Position numbers and translations under genes: made by a program. A DNA stretch of 64,000 bases from DASSJF01 sp035280345 (GTDB lineage Bacteria; Sysuimicrobiota; Sysuimicrobiia; Sysuimicrobiales; Segetimicrobiaceae), in the NCBI GenBank assembly GCA_035280345.1, contig DATEGA010000252.1:1-64000 (forward strand). The letters run 5' to 3'. Of this stretch, positions 26,784-35,414 are shown in pieces. Below the pieces are notes generated by a model, which did not search any database, was not told the DNA's origin, and worked only from the letters and a program-made list of their open reading frames with translations. How positions within the stretch are numbered: the first letter of the stretch is position 1; each line of letters begins with the position of its first letter.

Positions 26784-26907
26784 GCAATCCGACAAGGTGC
26801 TACGGAGGCGGATCGATGATTACAGCGGCACCCGTATCGTTTGACGAACGCACATATTGCGATGAATCCAACTGCTTCGGGCAACGAGATCGTCCATAAC
26901 ACTGCGG

Positions 26908-28164
26908 ATGTTATCGTCTTCGTACCACGCGACGATCGACGATCTACACTCGCCCGGCTCCGACGGCAGCGTGTGGCAGGCGTCCGAACCTACTACGCTT
27001 CGGATCGCCGTCGTGTACGCGAGCAACTATGGTGAAACATCACCCGGTGGTATCACGATCGGTGTGTGGCGAATTGTCCTCGGTCTCCGCGAAGACATTC
27101 GCACTCTTTTGGTCTGCGTCGCCGACAAAGGGGAACTTATTACACTTCGCAATCGCTTCGGCGACAGAAACATTACGGTATTGCCTGTGCTTCCAGCATC
27201 GCGACGTGCCCGCCGCGTACCGCTGAATATCGTCTTTACCATCGCGCTTATTCTAAAACGGCGAAGGATTCTGCGGGAGTCCGACGTCATTCACGCGCAT
27301 AGAATGGAGTCTGCTCTCCCTTTTGTCGTCCGCAAGTCAAAGCCGGTTGTCCTCACCGTACACGGCTCGTCAAGGGATCATTCATTCTGCAGAACCGGGA
27401 TGTTGCGGTGGCGGCTTATTCGGCGGGCTTATGATATTGTCGAGGGGTTTGTTTTTTCGAGGGTAGACCAGGTCACGCTGGTGAGCCGGGAGGCATTTGA
27501 ATACTATACGAATCGCTATTCGAGGTTACGGGCCAAGTTCGCGTTGATCCCGCCCGTTCTCGATCCCACAGCATTTGACACCGTTGATCGCAGCGCCGCG
27601 AGGTCATATTTCGGACTTCGCGACGACGACCTGGCGGTGGTTTTTGTCGGGCGACTTAGCGAGCAGAAACGTGTCGATCTGGTGATCGCAGCGAGTGCGA
27701 GATTGGCTAAACAACGGGCGTCGACGCACCTCTTCATAGCCGGCGTGGGACCCGAGGAAGGTCGGCTCCGTCTCCAGGCTGTTGAGTGTGGGCTTAAGAA
27801 TGTCCGATTCCTTGGATTGCTATCTCCGACTGAAGTCCGAAGGTTGTTGTGTTGCGCGGACGCTGTGGCGCTCCCGTCGCTTTGGGAAGGGCTTCCGATG
27901 GTCGTTTTGGAGGCACTGGCCTGTGGTATTCCCGTCGCGGCCTCGAATGTGGGCGGAATACGTGAAGTGCTGACCGGTGAACTGGAAGAGTTCATTCTGT
28001 CTTCGGACGACCCCGAGGAACTTAAGAGCAAAATCGTGGCTGCCGCGAGCAGACGCGAGGCGGTCCGAGATCTCTGTATTGCGACGGCCCGACGATACGC
28101 TGCCTCTCGAATCCTAGCGCAACTTGAACATATCTACGACCATTTGGCGCACCCGACCGCTTGA
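26908..28164 (+). CDS. GT4-type glycosyltransferase
   Basis: About 418 residues. The family sequence begins at LRIAVVYASNYGETSPGGIT, about 30 codons after the ATG at 26908, so the true start may be later. The donor domain has DLAVVFVGRLSEQKRVDLVI, HLFIAGVGPEEGRLR and the clear GT4 motif PSLWEGLPMVVLEALACGIP followed by ASNVGGIREVL. It transfers a sugar to the growing lipid-linked unit; specificity unknown. A 124-bp gap separates it from the preceding gene and holds nothing recognisable. Confidence 0.86.
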   Translation: MLSSSYHATIDDLHSPGSDGSVWQASEPTTLRIAVVYASNYGETSPGGITIGVWRIVLGLREDIRTLLVCVADKGELITLRNRFGDRNITVLPVLPASRRARRVPLNIVFTIALILKRRRILRESDVIHAHRMESALPFVVRKSKPVVLTVHGSSRDHSFCRTGMLRWRLIRRAYDIVEGFVFSRVDQVTLVSREAFEYYTNRYSRLRAKFALIPPVLDPTAFDTVDRSAARSYFGLRDDDLAVVFVGRLSEQKRVDLVIAASARLAKQRASTHLFIAGVGPEEGRLRLQAVECGLKNVRFLGLLSPTEVRRLLCCADAVALPSLWEGLPMVVLEALACGIPVAASNVGGIREVLTGELEEFILSSDDPEELKSKIVAAASRREAVRDLCIATARRYAASRILAQLEHIYDHLAHPTA

Positions 28165-28251
28165 GAACGATGCCGGGCGGACACTTCAAACATTGACCGC
28201 TAGCGAGCAGCGTGGCGCGAACGTCCTGACTTTCTCATCCAACATACGATC

Positions 28252-29409
28252 GTGCGAATAGGCATCGATTGCACGGTTGTTGGCAGGCCTCAGACCGGGT
28301 TCGAGGCCTACACGCTGTCGCTCGTGACCTCGTTGCTTCAACTCGACAGCGATATCGACTTTGTGTTATTCACGCCCAAATCGATCCCACGAGCGCTAGC
28401 CGACTTGAGCCACCGGGCGTCGATCGTCAGCGGTCCGTTTGATACGGGCGTCCTCGCCAGCCAGGCATGGTTGGGACCGGCAGTTGCGCTATCTCATCTT
28501 GATCTGATGCACTATCCGGCCTTTCCTCCATTGTTGCCGTCCTCCGGATTCGTCTTGACGCTGCACGATGCGACTCCGTGGGCGTTCAGGCAAACGATGC
28601 CCCGCGGGGCGAATCTTTATTTCCGTACAACAGTGCGTCTTTGGGGGAAGCGGTCCCGAGTCATTATCACGCCGTCTGAAGCTTCCAAGACACAGATCGT
28701 TCGGCATGTGGGCGTACCTGCCGGTCGGATTCGAGTGATCAAACTAGGAGTTCGAAATTTTTCGCAAGGAACGAGTGTGGCCGGTGATGAACGGGGACTC
28801 CGTCGATTCAGTCTGGCTCCCGGCTACATTTTGTTCGTCGGCACGGTGGAGCCTAGGAAAAATCTGGCGCTCGTCATTCGCGCGCTTGCTCTGCTTCGAG
28901 CAAATGGTGTTCGCCGTCAGTTCGTGGTCGCGGGGCGACTCGCCTGGGGCACGGTGGAGCTGAATAAGCTCCTCGATGAGGAACAGCTGCGCGATGCCGT
29001 CGTGTTTACAGATCATGTCTCTGATGGAGAGCTTGCGACCTTCTATAGACAGGCAGCCTTTCTCGTTCAGCCGAGCATTCACGAGGGCTTCGGCCTTCCT
29101 GTCGTGGAAGCTATGGCGCTGGGGTGTCCCGTACTCGCTTCCGATATTCCAGCACATCGCGAAGTGCTCGGTGATGCCGGAGTGTACTTTTCTACGAAGG
29201 ATGCTTCGGCACTGGCGAAGGCAATGGCGCGGTTGCTGGCGGACGACCCGGCTAGAGGGGCAATGAGGCTGCGGGCGCTCGTGCGCTCTGAGGAGTTTAC
29301 CTGGGTAGAGACCGCTCGGCACACCCTCGCTGCCTACCGTGACGCCATTGCTCAACGGGTCCGCGGGCGCGGGGCTACTTCGCGGCGATCTGACATCGGA
29401 TCCAACTAG
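28252..29409 (+). CDS. GT4-type glycosyltransferase (mannosyltransferase-like)
   Basis: A 385-residue enzyme from GTG 28252 (VRIGIDCTVVGRPQTGFEAY). The start and the middle (LHYPAFPPLLPSSGFVLTLHDATPW in two parts) fit the WbaZ/WbdA-like mannosyltransferase subgroup. The donor domain has YILFVGTVEPRKNLALVIRA, FLVQPSIHEGFGLPVVEAMA and LGCPVLASDIPAHREVLGDA. This is the last gene of the first plus-strand run; the next gene is convergent 61 bp later. Mannose as donor is inferred from resemblance only. Confidence 0.86.
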   Translation: MRIGIDCTVVGRPQTGFEAYTLSLVTSLLQLDSDIDFVLFTPKSIPRALADLSHRASIVSGPFDTGVLASQAWLGPAVALSHLDLMHYPAFPPLLPSSGFVLTLHDATPWAFRQTMPRGANLYFRTTVRLWGKRSRVIITPSEASKTQIVRHVGVPAGRIRVIKLGVRNFSQGTSVAGDERGLRRFSLAPGYILFVGTVEPRKNLALVIRALALLRANGVRRQFVVAGRLAWGTVELNKLLDEEQLRDAVVFTDHVSDGELATFYRQAAFLVQPSIHEGFGLPVVEAMALGCPVLASDIPAHREVLGDAGVYFSTKDASALAKAMARLLADDPARGAMRLRALVRSEEFTWVETARHTLAAYRDAIAQRVRGRGATSRRSDIGSN

Positions 29410-29470
29410 TTTGGAACCTCCCGCTACCAAGAGATAGACTCTGCAAACAGCAGGAAGCCAGCGGTGGATC

Positions 29471-30346
29471 TCAGGGAAACTTAGTACGAAGGGCATTGCC
29501 GTTGAAAACGGCCTTGAGCATGACTTGACGTTGTTGTTCGCCTACTCGGTCTACCCTTGTTGCGAATCCAGCTCTCTCGAGGCGTGACTGAACCCCTCTC
29601 AAAGACGCCTCGGAGTGGTGCCACTCCACCGCTATGGCCCGGATGCGTCGCAGCAGATCAATTGGACTCTCGAGGAGAAAATTCAATTCTTCACCCTCGA
29701 TGTCCATCTTTAGAAAGTCACAAATGTCTACGCCGGTGAGGGAAAAGACTTTGGCGAGGTCTGCACATTCAACTTTCTCAAACCGGTCAACGCTGCGGTC
29801 AAGCGCATACCCGCCTGAGTGCGCTGCCAGGGATAGTCGGCGCGGCCCTGGCAAAGTAGAAATTGCCATGCGATAGGCTCGTGCCGGTACCTGGTTTGCA
29901 ACCAGATTCTGCTCTAACATCGCGAAATTTGCTGTTGAGGGCTCAAAGCAGCTGATGGAGGCGGCCGGTGCGCGGGCCCCGATGTAAAGGGCAAAGACCC
30001 CCATATTGGCGCCAAAGTCAAATACGTGGCGGCAAGACCTGAAATGGACTCCCGGGATATCGTAGACTCTGTGGAGGTAGATTTCGTTCAGCGTTGTCCG
30101 CACGGAGGCCCTTAGTACAACTGTCTGCTTGTTCCGCAGACGAAACCTGAGGAGTGTCTCGCCTGTATCACGCACAAAGTGCGCTCTCATATAGCGCAAC
30201 CAATCTCGATTGTATCGGACAGTTCCGCAAGTCGTTGCTATTATTCGTGGGACCATTGTCAAGGCCATCTGGAACACCGGCGCATAATTGTGTCCCCCGT
30301 CTCTTCCAGTGCTTTCTGGTCCTTTCCCCCCAATATCAGCACACAT
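29471..30346 (-). CDS. FkbM-family SAM-dependent methyltransferase
   Basis: A 291-residue protein on the minus strand; the first 25 residues look poorly conserved, so the start may be later (MALTMVPRIIATTCG). The SAM loop is HVFDFGANMGVFALYIGA, followed by CFEPSTANFAMLEQNLVAN, and the FkbM hallmark FLKMDIEGEELNFLLES. FkbM enzymes O-methylate sugars or polyketides. It is likely to methylate a sugar of the surface glycan. It is convergent with the preceding GT4 gene and begins the looser 29.4-34.3 kb patch. Confidence 0.86.
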   Translation of the reverse strand: MCADIGGKGPESTGRDGGHNYAPVFQMALTMVPRIIATTCGTVRYNRDWLRYMRAHFVRDTGETLLRFRLRNKQTVVLRASVRTTLNEIYLHRVYDIPGVHFRSCRHVFDFGANMGVFALYIGARAPAASISCFEPSTANFAMLEQNLVANQVPARAYRMAISTLPGPRRLSLAAHSGGYALDRSVDRFEKVECADLAKVFSLTGVDICDFLKMDIEGEELNFLLESPIDLLRRIRAIAVEWHHSEASLRGVQSRLERAGFATRVDRVGEQQRQVMLKAVFNGNALRTKFP

Positions 30347-30815
30347 CCTTAACGCCCGTCGCGCGCGAGTAGATGCTTCGTCCGTTATTCTAATAGACTG
30401 CTGGGCGCCCTTGCGACGTCAATATCGGTACTAGGTGGTGATACCAGCGTGCTTTTTCATGACGAGGTCGTCGAGGAACGGATTAGCCAGCTCCCGGACG
30501 ATTCACCAGGGATAAGCCGGTAGGTCAACCAGGGAAGGACGTGGACCACCCGGTTTCACTTGCGTCATATAGGCTCGACATGGTGGCACCGTTCACCCAC
30601 GCGGTGATCGGCGCGGATCGCGACTTCAACTTGCTCCTATAGGTGGCGGTTGTTTGGCAAAGGCCGAAACGCTCGGAAGGATCTACCCTCCCCGAGGTCT
30701 GCCCGGGCCGACACAACAACGCAAGGCCGTTTGGACGGCACCTTTCACATCCTAGCCGTTTTCAGGCCGCGGGCAAGCCGCCGCAATGGAAGTCAAACTG
30801 ATCGCGGTCGCTCAG
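30347..30815. other. 469-bp stretch without a recognisable gene
   Basis: Only short open frames occur on both strands. A 64-codon minus-strand frame at 30525-30719 has no family resemblance, no ribosome site and low-complexity Ser/Thr/Gly composition. No hairpin with a T-run, repeat or transposase motif was recognised. It could be decayed coding DNA lying between two minus-strand genes that probably have separate promoters. Confidence 0.5.
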
Positions 30816-32657
30816 TTAGAACAACCCTTGAGTGATCCATGCCCAAATGCTGCGCGGGAACCGAGGAATATAATAGGACGACCTCCCATTTCCACCACCC
30901 CACGTTGAGCCAAACATTGGCGCCAGCGGCGCTAGTAAGGTGCCGTCTCCGCCGTCGAGTTTATAACCACCCTGCGGAGCGCCACCATTGTGGTTGCTGT
31001 TTGTAATGACTTGGAGTTGGCGGGCAATGATAGTGAGATCGTTACTAAACGCGCTACTGGTAGGTAACTCGTTCCGCGCAGTATAGTCCATATACAGCAC
31101 TATACCGTTAGCGTTGCCAACATCTCGGACATATCCACCGTACCACTGAAATGCCTTCGCAATATTCATGCCTTGAGATGTTTGGAGTCCGAGACTGCCC
31201 AAGTTGACTGACGCGGGAATGGCAAGGAGGGAACCCATCGTAAAGTTTCCTCCGGACCCACGATTCACGGTGCTGGTGCTCGAATCAGGCCAGACGAAGC
31301 CGGGGGAGAGGTAAAGAGAGTTCGTCGCCATCGCTAGTGCATGACGAATGCCCGCCGCGAGTTCTCCTGACCGAATCAGGCCCCCGAGGTGTGGCATCCC
31401 TCCTTCCGTCGTCACGCCGTCAGGATTGAGTGTGCTTCCGGAGACGTTGTTCGGGGCTTTGGGGGCGGGCGTGGCTTCGACGCCGGAATTTACCCAAATT
31501 GATGGAGCCGTCTGCCCGATTCCCGGTCCCTTAAGATCGTAGTTGTCGGCCCCTGCATAGGCATTGTATGTGCTTCCACTATAAGACGAGACATGGAAAT
31601 CCATGCTCGTTAGGTGGTCCGGGGTGACGACACTCATCGCCGCGTCCGAGTCCGGCGATGGTACGGCCCCAGAAGGGATGTTCCGGGGAAACACATTAGT
31701 CCCATAGTAGTTCGTTGGACCTCCCACGGAGGTTCGGTCGCCCCGAATGATTGAACCCAGAGGATCGCTGGTCTGCGCAACGTAGACCGGGAATGTCCAC
31801 GCGCCCGCGTTGATGTTGATGCTCCCAAAGCCGGTCCCGCCGTCGCCTCGCAGAACGGTCGCGTACCTCGCGTTAGAGCCTATAGGGTAGTTCCAGGGTG
31901 AGTATGTGGAGAAGGGCCAGTACCCGGGATCGCGCGACGTTGTCGTTGCAGTACTGGTCGGGGCAGCTGCAGTGTTTGTCGTTACCGCCACCGTAGCGGG
32001 GGATGAGACACTTGCCACAGAGTTTTGCGCGGTGAGGGTGTAGGTGGTCGTCGCCTGAGGAAGTACAGTCAGTGTGCCACTTGCCGGAACGCTTGTGCCA
32101 TTGAGCGTGACGGTAGTCGCGTTTGAAGTTGTCCAGGATAGTGTGCTCGACTGGCCGGACAAGATGGCCGTAGGGGATGCTGAGAGGGCTGCCGTCGGCA
32201 CCAGCGTCGTTGCGGTGTTGGTGGTAGTTGTTGTCGTGCTTGTAGGGATTGTGGTCGAGGGCGCGGACACCGCCACGTTGGCAGACACAACGACTGTTCC
32301 GTTGTCGTTGGCAGCCGTAAGAACATAGCTCGTGGTTTGTGCCGGCTTAACCTGTCGCGAACCCTGCTTCGAGACCGATACGCCGTTGAGAGTAACTGAG
32401 TTCGCGCGCCAGGTGGTCCAGTAAAGCGTCGACGTTCCTCCCTGGCTGATGCTTCCCGGGGAAGCTGAAACACGCGCATATGGCAAAGGATGCTGGACGT
32501 CATCGGCCTGGGCGTCCCGGAAGCGCGACGGCCCTGGCGACAGAAACAGCATGACAAAGGCGAGTATAAGACCGATCGCTCGCGTTCGCGGGAACCATCT
32601 CCGCCGCCGCTTGGACGAAAGGGCGGGGGTGATGTGGTCAACAAAAGGCCGACACAT
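30816..32657 (-). CDS. Large secreted protein with two Ig-like repeats and an unassigned C-terminal domain
   Basis: A 613-residue protein with GGGGAGG six bases before its ATG. A basic N-terminus and hydrophobic segment (AIGLILAFVMLFLSPGP) form a signal peptide. Two Ig-like repeats follow (ASPGSISQGGTSTLYWTTW and SASPTAILSGQSSTLSWTTS), each with VTLNG and a TTSYVLTA or TTTYTLTA end. They are joined by a Ser/Thr linker rich in threonine (about residues 130-150, and again near 240). The C-terminal 360 residues begin YWPFSTYSPWNYPIG and are rich in Gly, Asn and aromatic residues; I cannot name the family. It is probably surface-exposed and may bind or process the glycan. Confidence 0.8.
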   Translation of the reverse strand: MCRPFVDHITPALSSKRRRRWFPRTRAIGLILAFVMLFLSPGPSRFRDAQADDVQHPLPYARVSASPGSISQGGTSTLYWTTWRANSVTLNGVSVSKQGSRQVKPAQTTSYVLTAANDNGTVVVSANVAVSAPSTTIPTSTTTTTTNTATTLVPTAALSASPTAILSGQSSTLSWTTSNATTVTLNGTSVPASGTLTVLPQATTTYTLTAQNSVASVSSPATVAVTTNTAAAPTSTATTTSRDPGYWPFSTYSPWNYPIGSNARYATVLRGDGGTGFGSININAGAWTFPVYVAQTSDPLGSIIRGDRTSVGGPTNYYGTNVFPRNIPSGAVPSPDSDAAMSVVTPDHLTSMDFHVSSYSGSTYNAYAGADNYDLKGPGIGQTAPSIWVNSGVEATPAPKAPNNVSGSTLNPDGVTTEGGMPHLGGLIRSGELAAGIRHALAMATNSLYLSPGFVWPDSSTSTVNRGSGGNFTMGSLLAIPASVNLGSLGLQTSQGMNIAKAFQWYGGYVRDVGNANGIVLYMDYTARNELPTSSAFSNDLTIIARQLQVITNSNHNGGAPQGGYKLDGGDGTLLAPLAPMFGSTWGGGNGRSSYYIPRFPRSIWAWITQGLF

Positions 32658-32718
32658 TCGCGCCTCCCCTGAGCGATCGATAACTGAGCTTATCCGGGTG
32701 AACGATTGATGCCCAATA

Positions 32719-32755
32719 GCGGCTGTCCTTAGCCTGAAGCCGCGGGGTCTGCGGC
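32719..32755 (-). promoter_or_regulatory. Mutually exclusive hairpins in leader of the secreted Ig-like protein
   Basis: Reading the minus strand toward the gene, GCCGC (32751-32755) can pair with GCGGC (32739-32743), while GCGGCT (32738-32743) can pair with AGCCGC (32719-32724). The two stems share the middle segment, an attenuator-like layout about 60-100 bases upstream of the start codon. The loop between the second pair reads TCAGGCTAAGGAC. The rest of the 375-bp gap (32658-33033) shows no gene, and probably holds divergent promoters. Confidence 0.3.
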
Positions 32756-33033
32756 GTGACAGCGCGTGGATCTTCTGAATGTTTTCCCCGGTGACACCTC
32801 ATGCGGATTGTTCGGTCCGAGGTCTATCTGAGCGACCGTTCCGCTGACAACCGTTCCGCTAACGACCGGCCCGCGAGTCCAGGAGATTGATCACGGCGAG
32901 AACGGGCTGCGACGACATCCCACTTCGGAGACAGACCCCGAGGCCCTGGTAAAGAAGAGAGGTGTGTCAGGAATTCGTACCGAAGCGCAGTCAATACGAA
33001 ACCGGCCCTCTGCACGGTGTCCGAGTGGAAGTT

Positions 33034-33957
33034 ATGAAGAGTGACGAAGCGACAAAGGGCGTCTATCCGGTAGCCGTTCGGACGCTACGAAATGCATGCC
33101 GCACCGTAGTGCCAAAGCGTCTGCGGTACGAGCTCAAATGGCACCGCAGCTATGTGGCCATCCGTCCACCCAAGACGAAGACCTCTCCCTGGCAGGGCAC
33201 AGCGGACGCAGACTGCGCAATCATCATGGGATTGCGGAAGCGCGGTGTCAACATGATTGACTACACGATAGACGTTACCCACTACAAGGAGTGGGCGAGG
33301 CGGGCCGGATATCAACAGTTCCCCGGCTACTACGAAGGTGGACGAGGGCCAAACGCCGTTGAGAAAACACTGGAACACTATTTGGCCGCGACTTTCCTAG
33401 ACCTTAGGGAAAGTGACATCTACATTGATATAGCCAATGACAATTCGCCCGCTCCTGACATCTATCGCATGCTGTACGGCTGCACGGTCTACAGGCAAGA
33501 TCTCGAGTTTCCGGCCGGCGTTGCCGGCAACGTTATTGGTGGTGACGCTTCGAGTCTGCCTCTGAAAGACGGTTTTGCAACGAAGATGGCATTGCACTGT
33601 TCGTTTGAGCACTTCGAGCACGATTCTGACATGAGATTTATCAAGGAGGCCAGTCGGGTCCTTGAGTTCGGCGGTAAACTCTGTATCGTGCCTCTCTATC
33701 TGAGCGGCCGGTATGTGATTATGACGGACCCGGGTGTGTTGCCATGGCAGGGCATAAGGTTCGACCGTGACGCAACGGTATACTGCCGAAGGGATTATCA
33801 TGTACGTCACAGTCGCCTCTACGACGTTCCTCACTTCGTCTCGAGAGTGTGCGACAACCTGGATGGCCTAAGTTTGATCATTTACGTCATTCGCAATGAA
33901 AAGGACGTTGATCCAACGTGTTACGCGAAGTTTGCCGCAGTGTTCGAGAAGCGCTGA
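33034..33957 (+). CDS. Methyltransferase-like protein of unknown specificity
   Basis: About 307 residues from ATG 33034; the frame is open to a GTG at 32962 and the start is uncertain. The layout fits a class I SAM methyltransferase in which motif I is weak (DIYIDIANDNSPAPDIYRML). A post-motif region GGDASSLPLKDGFATKMAL and CSFEHFEHDSD corresponds to motif II, then EASRVLEFGGKLCIVPLYLS to motif III, as in SAM enzymes of glycan clusters. The lack of a GxGxG loop makes binding of SAM uncertain. It stands alone between two non-coding stretches. Confidence 0.65.
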   Translation: MKSDEATKGVYPVAVRTLRNACRTVVPKRLRYELKWHRSYVAIRPPKTKTSPWQGTADADCAIIMGLRKRGVNMIDYTIDVTHYKEWARRAGYQQFPGYYEGGRGPNAVEKTLEHYLAATFLDLRESDIYIDIANDNSPAPDIYRMLYGCTVYRQDLEFPAGVAGNVIGGDASSLPLKDGFATKMALHCSFEHFEHDSDMRFIKEASRVLEFGGKLCIVPLYLSGRYVIMTDPGVLPWQGIRFDRDATVYCRRDYHVRHSRLYDVPHFVSRVCDNLDGLSLIIYVIRNEKDVDPTCYAKFAAVFEKR

Positions 33958-34113
33958 CTTCCCCGAAAATGCGGTGAAACTCCCTCCAAACCGTTGAAGG
34001 CACTGAGCCCCAACACCGTGTTTCAATTGTTCGTTGGGCGTTGGGGAGGGTTCGAACGAATCGAGACCTCGGGCTCCGCCGATAGAAAGATTTGTCCGAA
34101 CGGACGGGAGGGA

Positions 34114-34188
34114 GGCGGCGAGAAGGACTTGAACCGCAATCCGATTGAGCTGTCGATTTTGAGCGGAGGTACGACGCGCATCCCCGCC
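34114..34188 (-). pseudogene. Possible tRNA-Leu-like remnant
   Basis: On the minus strand the 75 bases resemble a class II tRNA-Leu(CAA): GGCGGGG at the 5' end, CGCTCAAAATCG where the anticodon loop should be, a short CAATCGGATTG variable-arm hairpin, GGTTCAAGTCC as T-loop and CGCCGCC at the 3' end. The anticodon stem and T stem do not pair, and the element is about 10 bases shorter than a normal tRNA-Leu, so it is not functional. It lies in the 314-bp gap 33958-34271 before the aminotransferase gene. Chance similarity is not excluded. Confidence 0.3.
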
Positions 34189-34271
34189 CTTACTGTCTGG
34201 GCGACCCGCTCGTGGGGACCGAGGCAACAACACACTTCGGACTTTTTGGGTAGAGGGTGAGTTAGCAAACG

Positions 34272-35414
34272 ATGGCTACCGTTCGGCAGAGGGGAAGCGC
34301 TTCGGTTACGGCGCAGATTCCGCTGGTGGACCTAAAGGCCCAGTATCGCAGCATCAGGCCCGAGATCGATGCCGCGATCCAGCGGGTCGTGGGTGATGCG
34401 AGGTTCATTCTTGGCGGGGAAGTGGATGCGTTTGAAGAGATGTTCGCGCGTTATGTCGGCGCGAAAGGCGCCGTCGGGTTGGCCTCGGGCACCGCGGCTT
34501 TGCACCTAGCGTTCATAGCCTGCGGCGTGCGGCCCGGCGACGAAATTATCACGTCAGCCCACACGTTCATCGCGGCCGCGGAAGCCATTTCGCACGCCGG
34601 CGCCCGCCCTGTGTTCGTGGATATCGACCCTCGTACGTATACGATGGATCCTCAGCAGGTTGAAGAAGCCATCACACCCCGTACGAAGGCAATTGTTCCG
34701 GTCCACCTGTATGGGCAACCGGCAGAGATGGACCCTCTCGTGCAGATCGCGCGGGCCCGCGGCGTGTTCCTGATCGAGGACGCCGCTCAGGCTCACGGGG
34801 CGGAATACCGCGGTCGACGATGCGGTGGCATCGGGCACTTGGCGTGTTTCAGTTTCTATCCGGGGAAGAATCTCGGTGCCTACGGCGACGCCGGTGCCGT
34901 GACCGGCAATGACGAGACGCTGCTGAACAGAGTGCGAAAGTTGCGGGATCACGGTCGCGTGGACAAGTACGAGCATGACGAGATAGGGTACGGCGAGCGG
35001 ATGGATGCACTTCAGGGTGCCGTACTGGCGGCCAAACTACCGCGATTGGACGCCTGGACAGAAGCACGGCGGGCCCACGCGGGCCTCTACAACACGCTGC
35101 TCGCCGAATCCGCGGCGGTGATGCCCTTCGAGTCCCCCGACGCGCGTCACGTGTATCACTTGTACGTGATCCGGGTGCGCAACCGCGACGCCGTTTTGGC
35201 CGAGCTCCGACGCAGAGGCATCGGCGCAGGAATCCACTATCCGATCCCGGTGCACCGACAGCCCGCCTACATGAAGCTTGGATACGATACCGTGTCTCTC
35301 CCGAATACCGAAAACGCGGCGAGCGAGGTTCTGTCGCTGCCGATGTATCCGGAACTTGTTCCCGACCAAATCTCGTTCGTCGCGCAGGCCGTAAAGGAAC
35401 TGGCCGCGCGGTGA
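34272..35414 (+). CDS. DegT/DnrJ/EryC1/StrS family sugar aminotransferase
   Basis: A 380-residue PLP enzyme. It begins IPLVDLKAQYRSIRPEID, has GLASGTAALHLAFIACGV for cofactor phosphate binding, LIEDAAQAHGA with the Asp that holds the PLP ring, and SFYPGKNLGAYGDAGAV with the PLP-binding Lys. Such enzymes make amino sugars from 3- or 4-keto nucleotide sugars. The dehydrogenase gene overlapping its stop suggests a WlbA/WlbC-like pair producing a 3-amino sugar, as in UDP-GlcNAc3NAcA synthesis, but the matching acetyltransferase is not seen. It opens the second large operon. Confidence 0.9.
   Translation: MATVRQRGSASVTAQIPLVDLKAQYRSIRPEIDAAIQRVVGDARFILGGEVDAFEEMFARYVGAKGAVGLASGTAALHLAFIACGVRPGDEIITSAHTFIAAAEAISHAGARPVFVDIDPRTYTMDPQQVEEAITPRTKAIVPVHLYGQPAEMDPLVQIARARGVFLIEDAAQAHGAEYRGRRCGGIGHLACFSFYPGKNLGAYGDAGAVTGNDETLLNRVRKLRDHGRVDKYEHDEIGYGERMDALQGAVLAAKLPRLDAWTEARRAHAGLYNTLLAESAAVMPFESPDARHVYHLYVIRVRNRDAVLAELRRRGIGAGIHYPIPVHRQPAYMKLGYDTVSLPNTENAASEVLSLPMYPELVPDQISFVAQAVKELAAR

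Noticed and set aside
30525..30719. Short minus-strand frame as a possible transposase remnant
   Set aside because: No transposase motif or terminal inverted repeat could be seen.
34051..34072. TTCGAAC words suggesting a tRNA T-loop on the plus strand
   Set aside because: The flanking bases cannot form a T stem or an acceptor stem.
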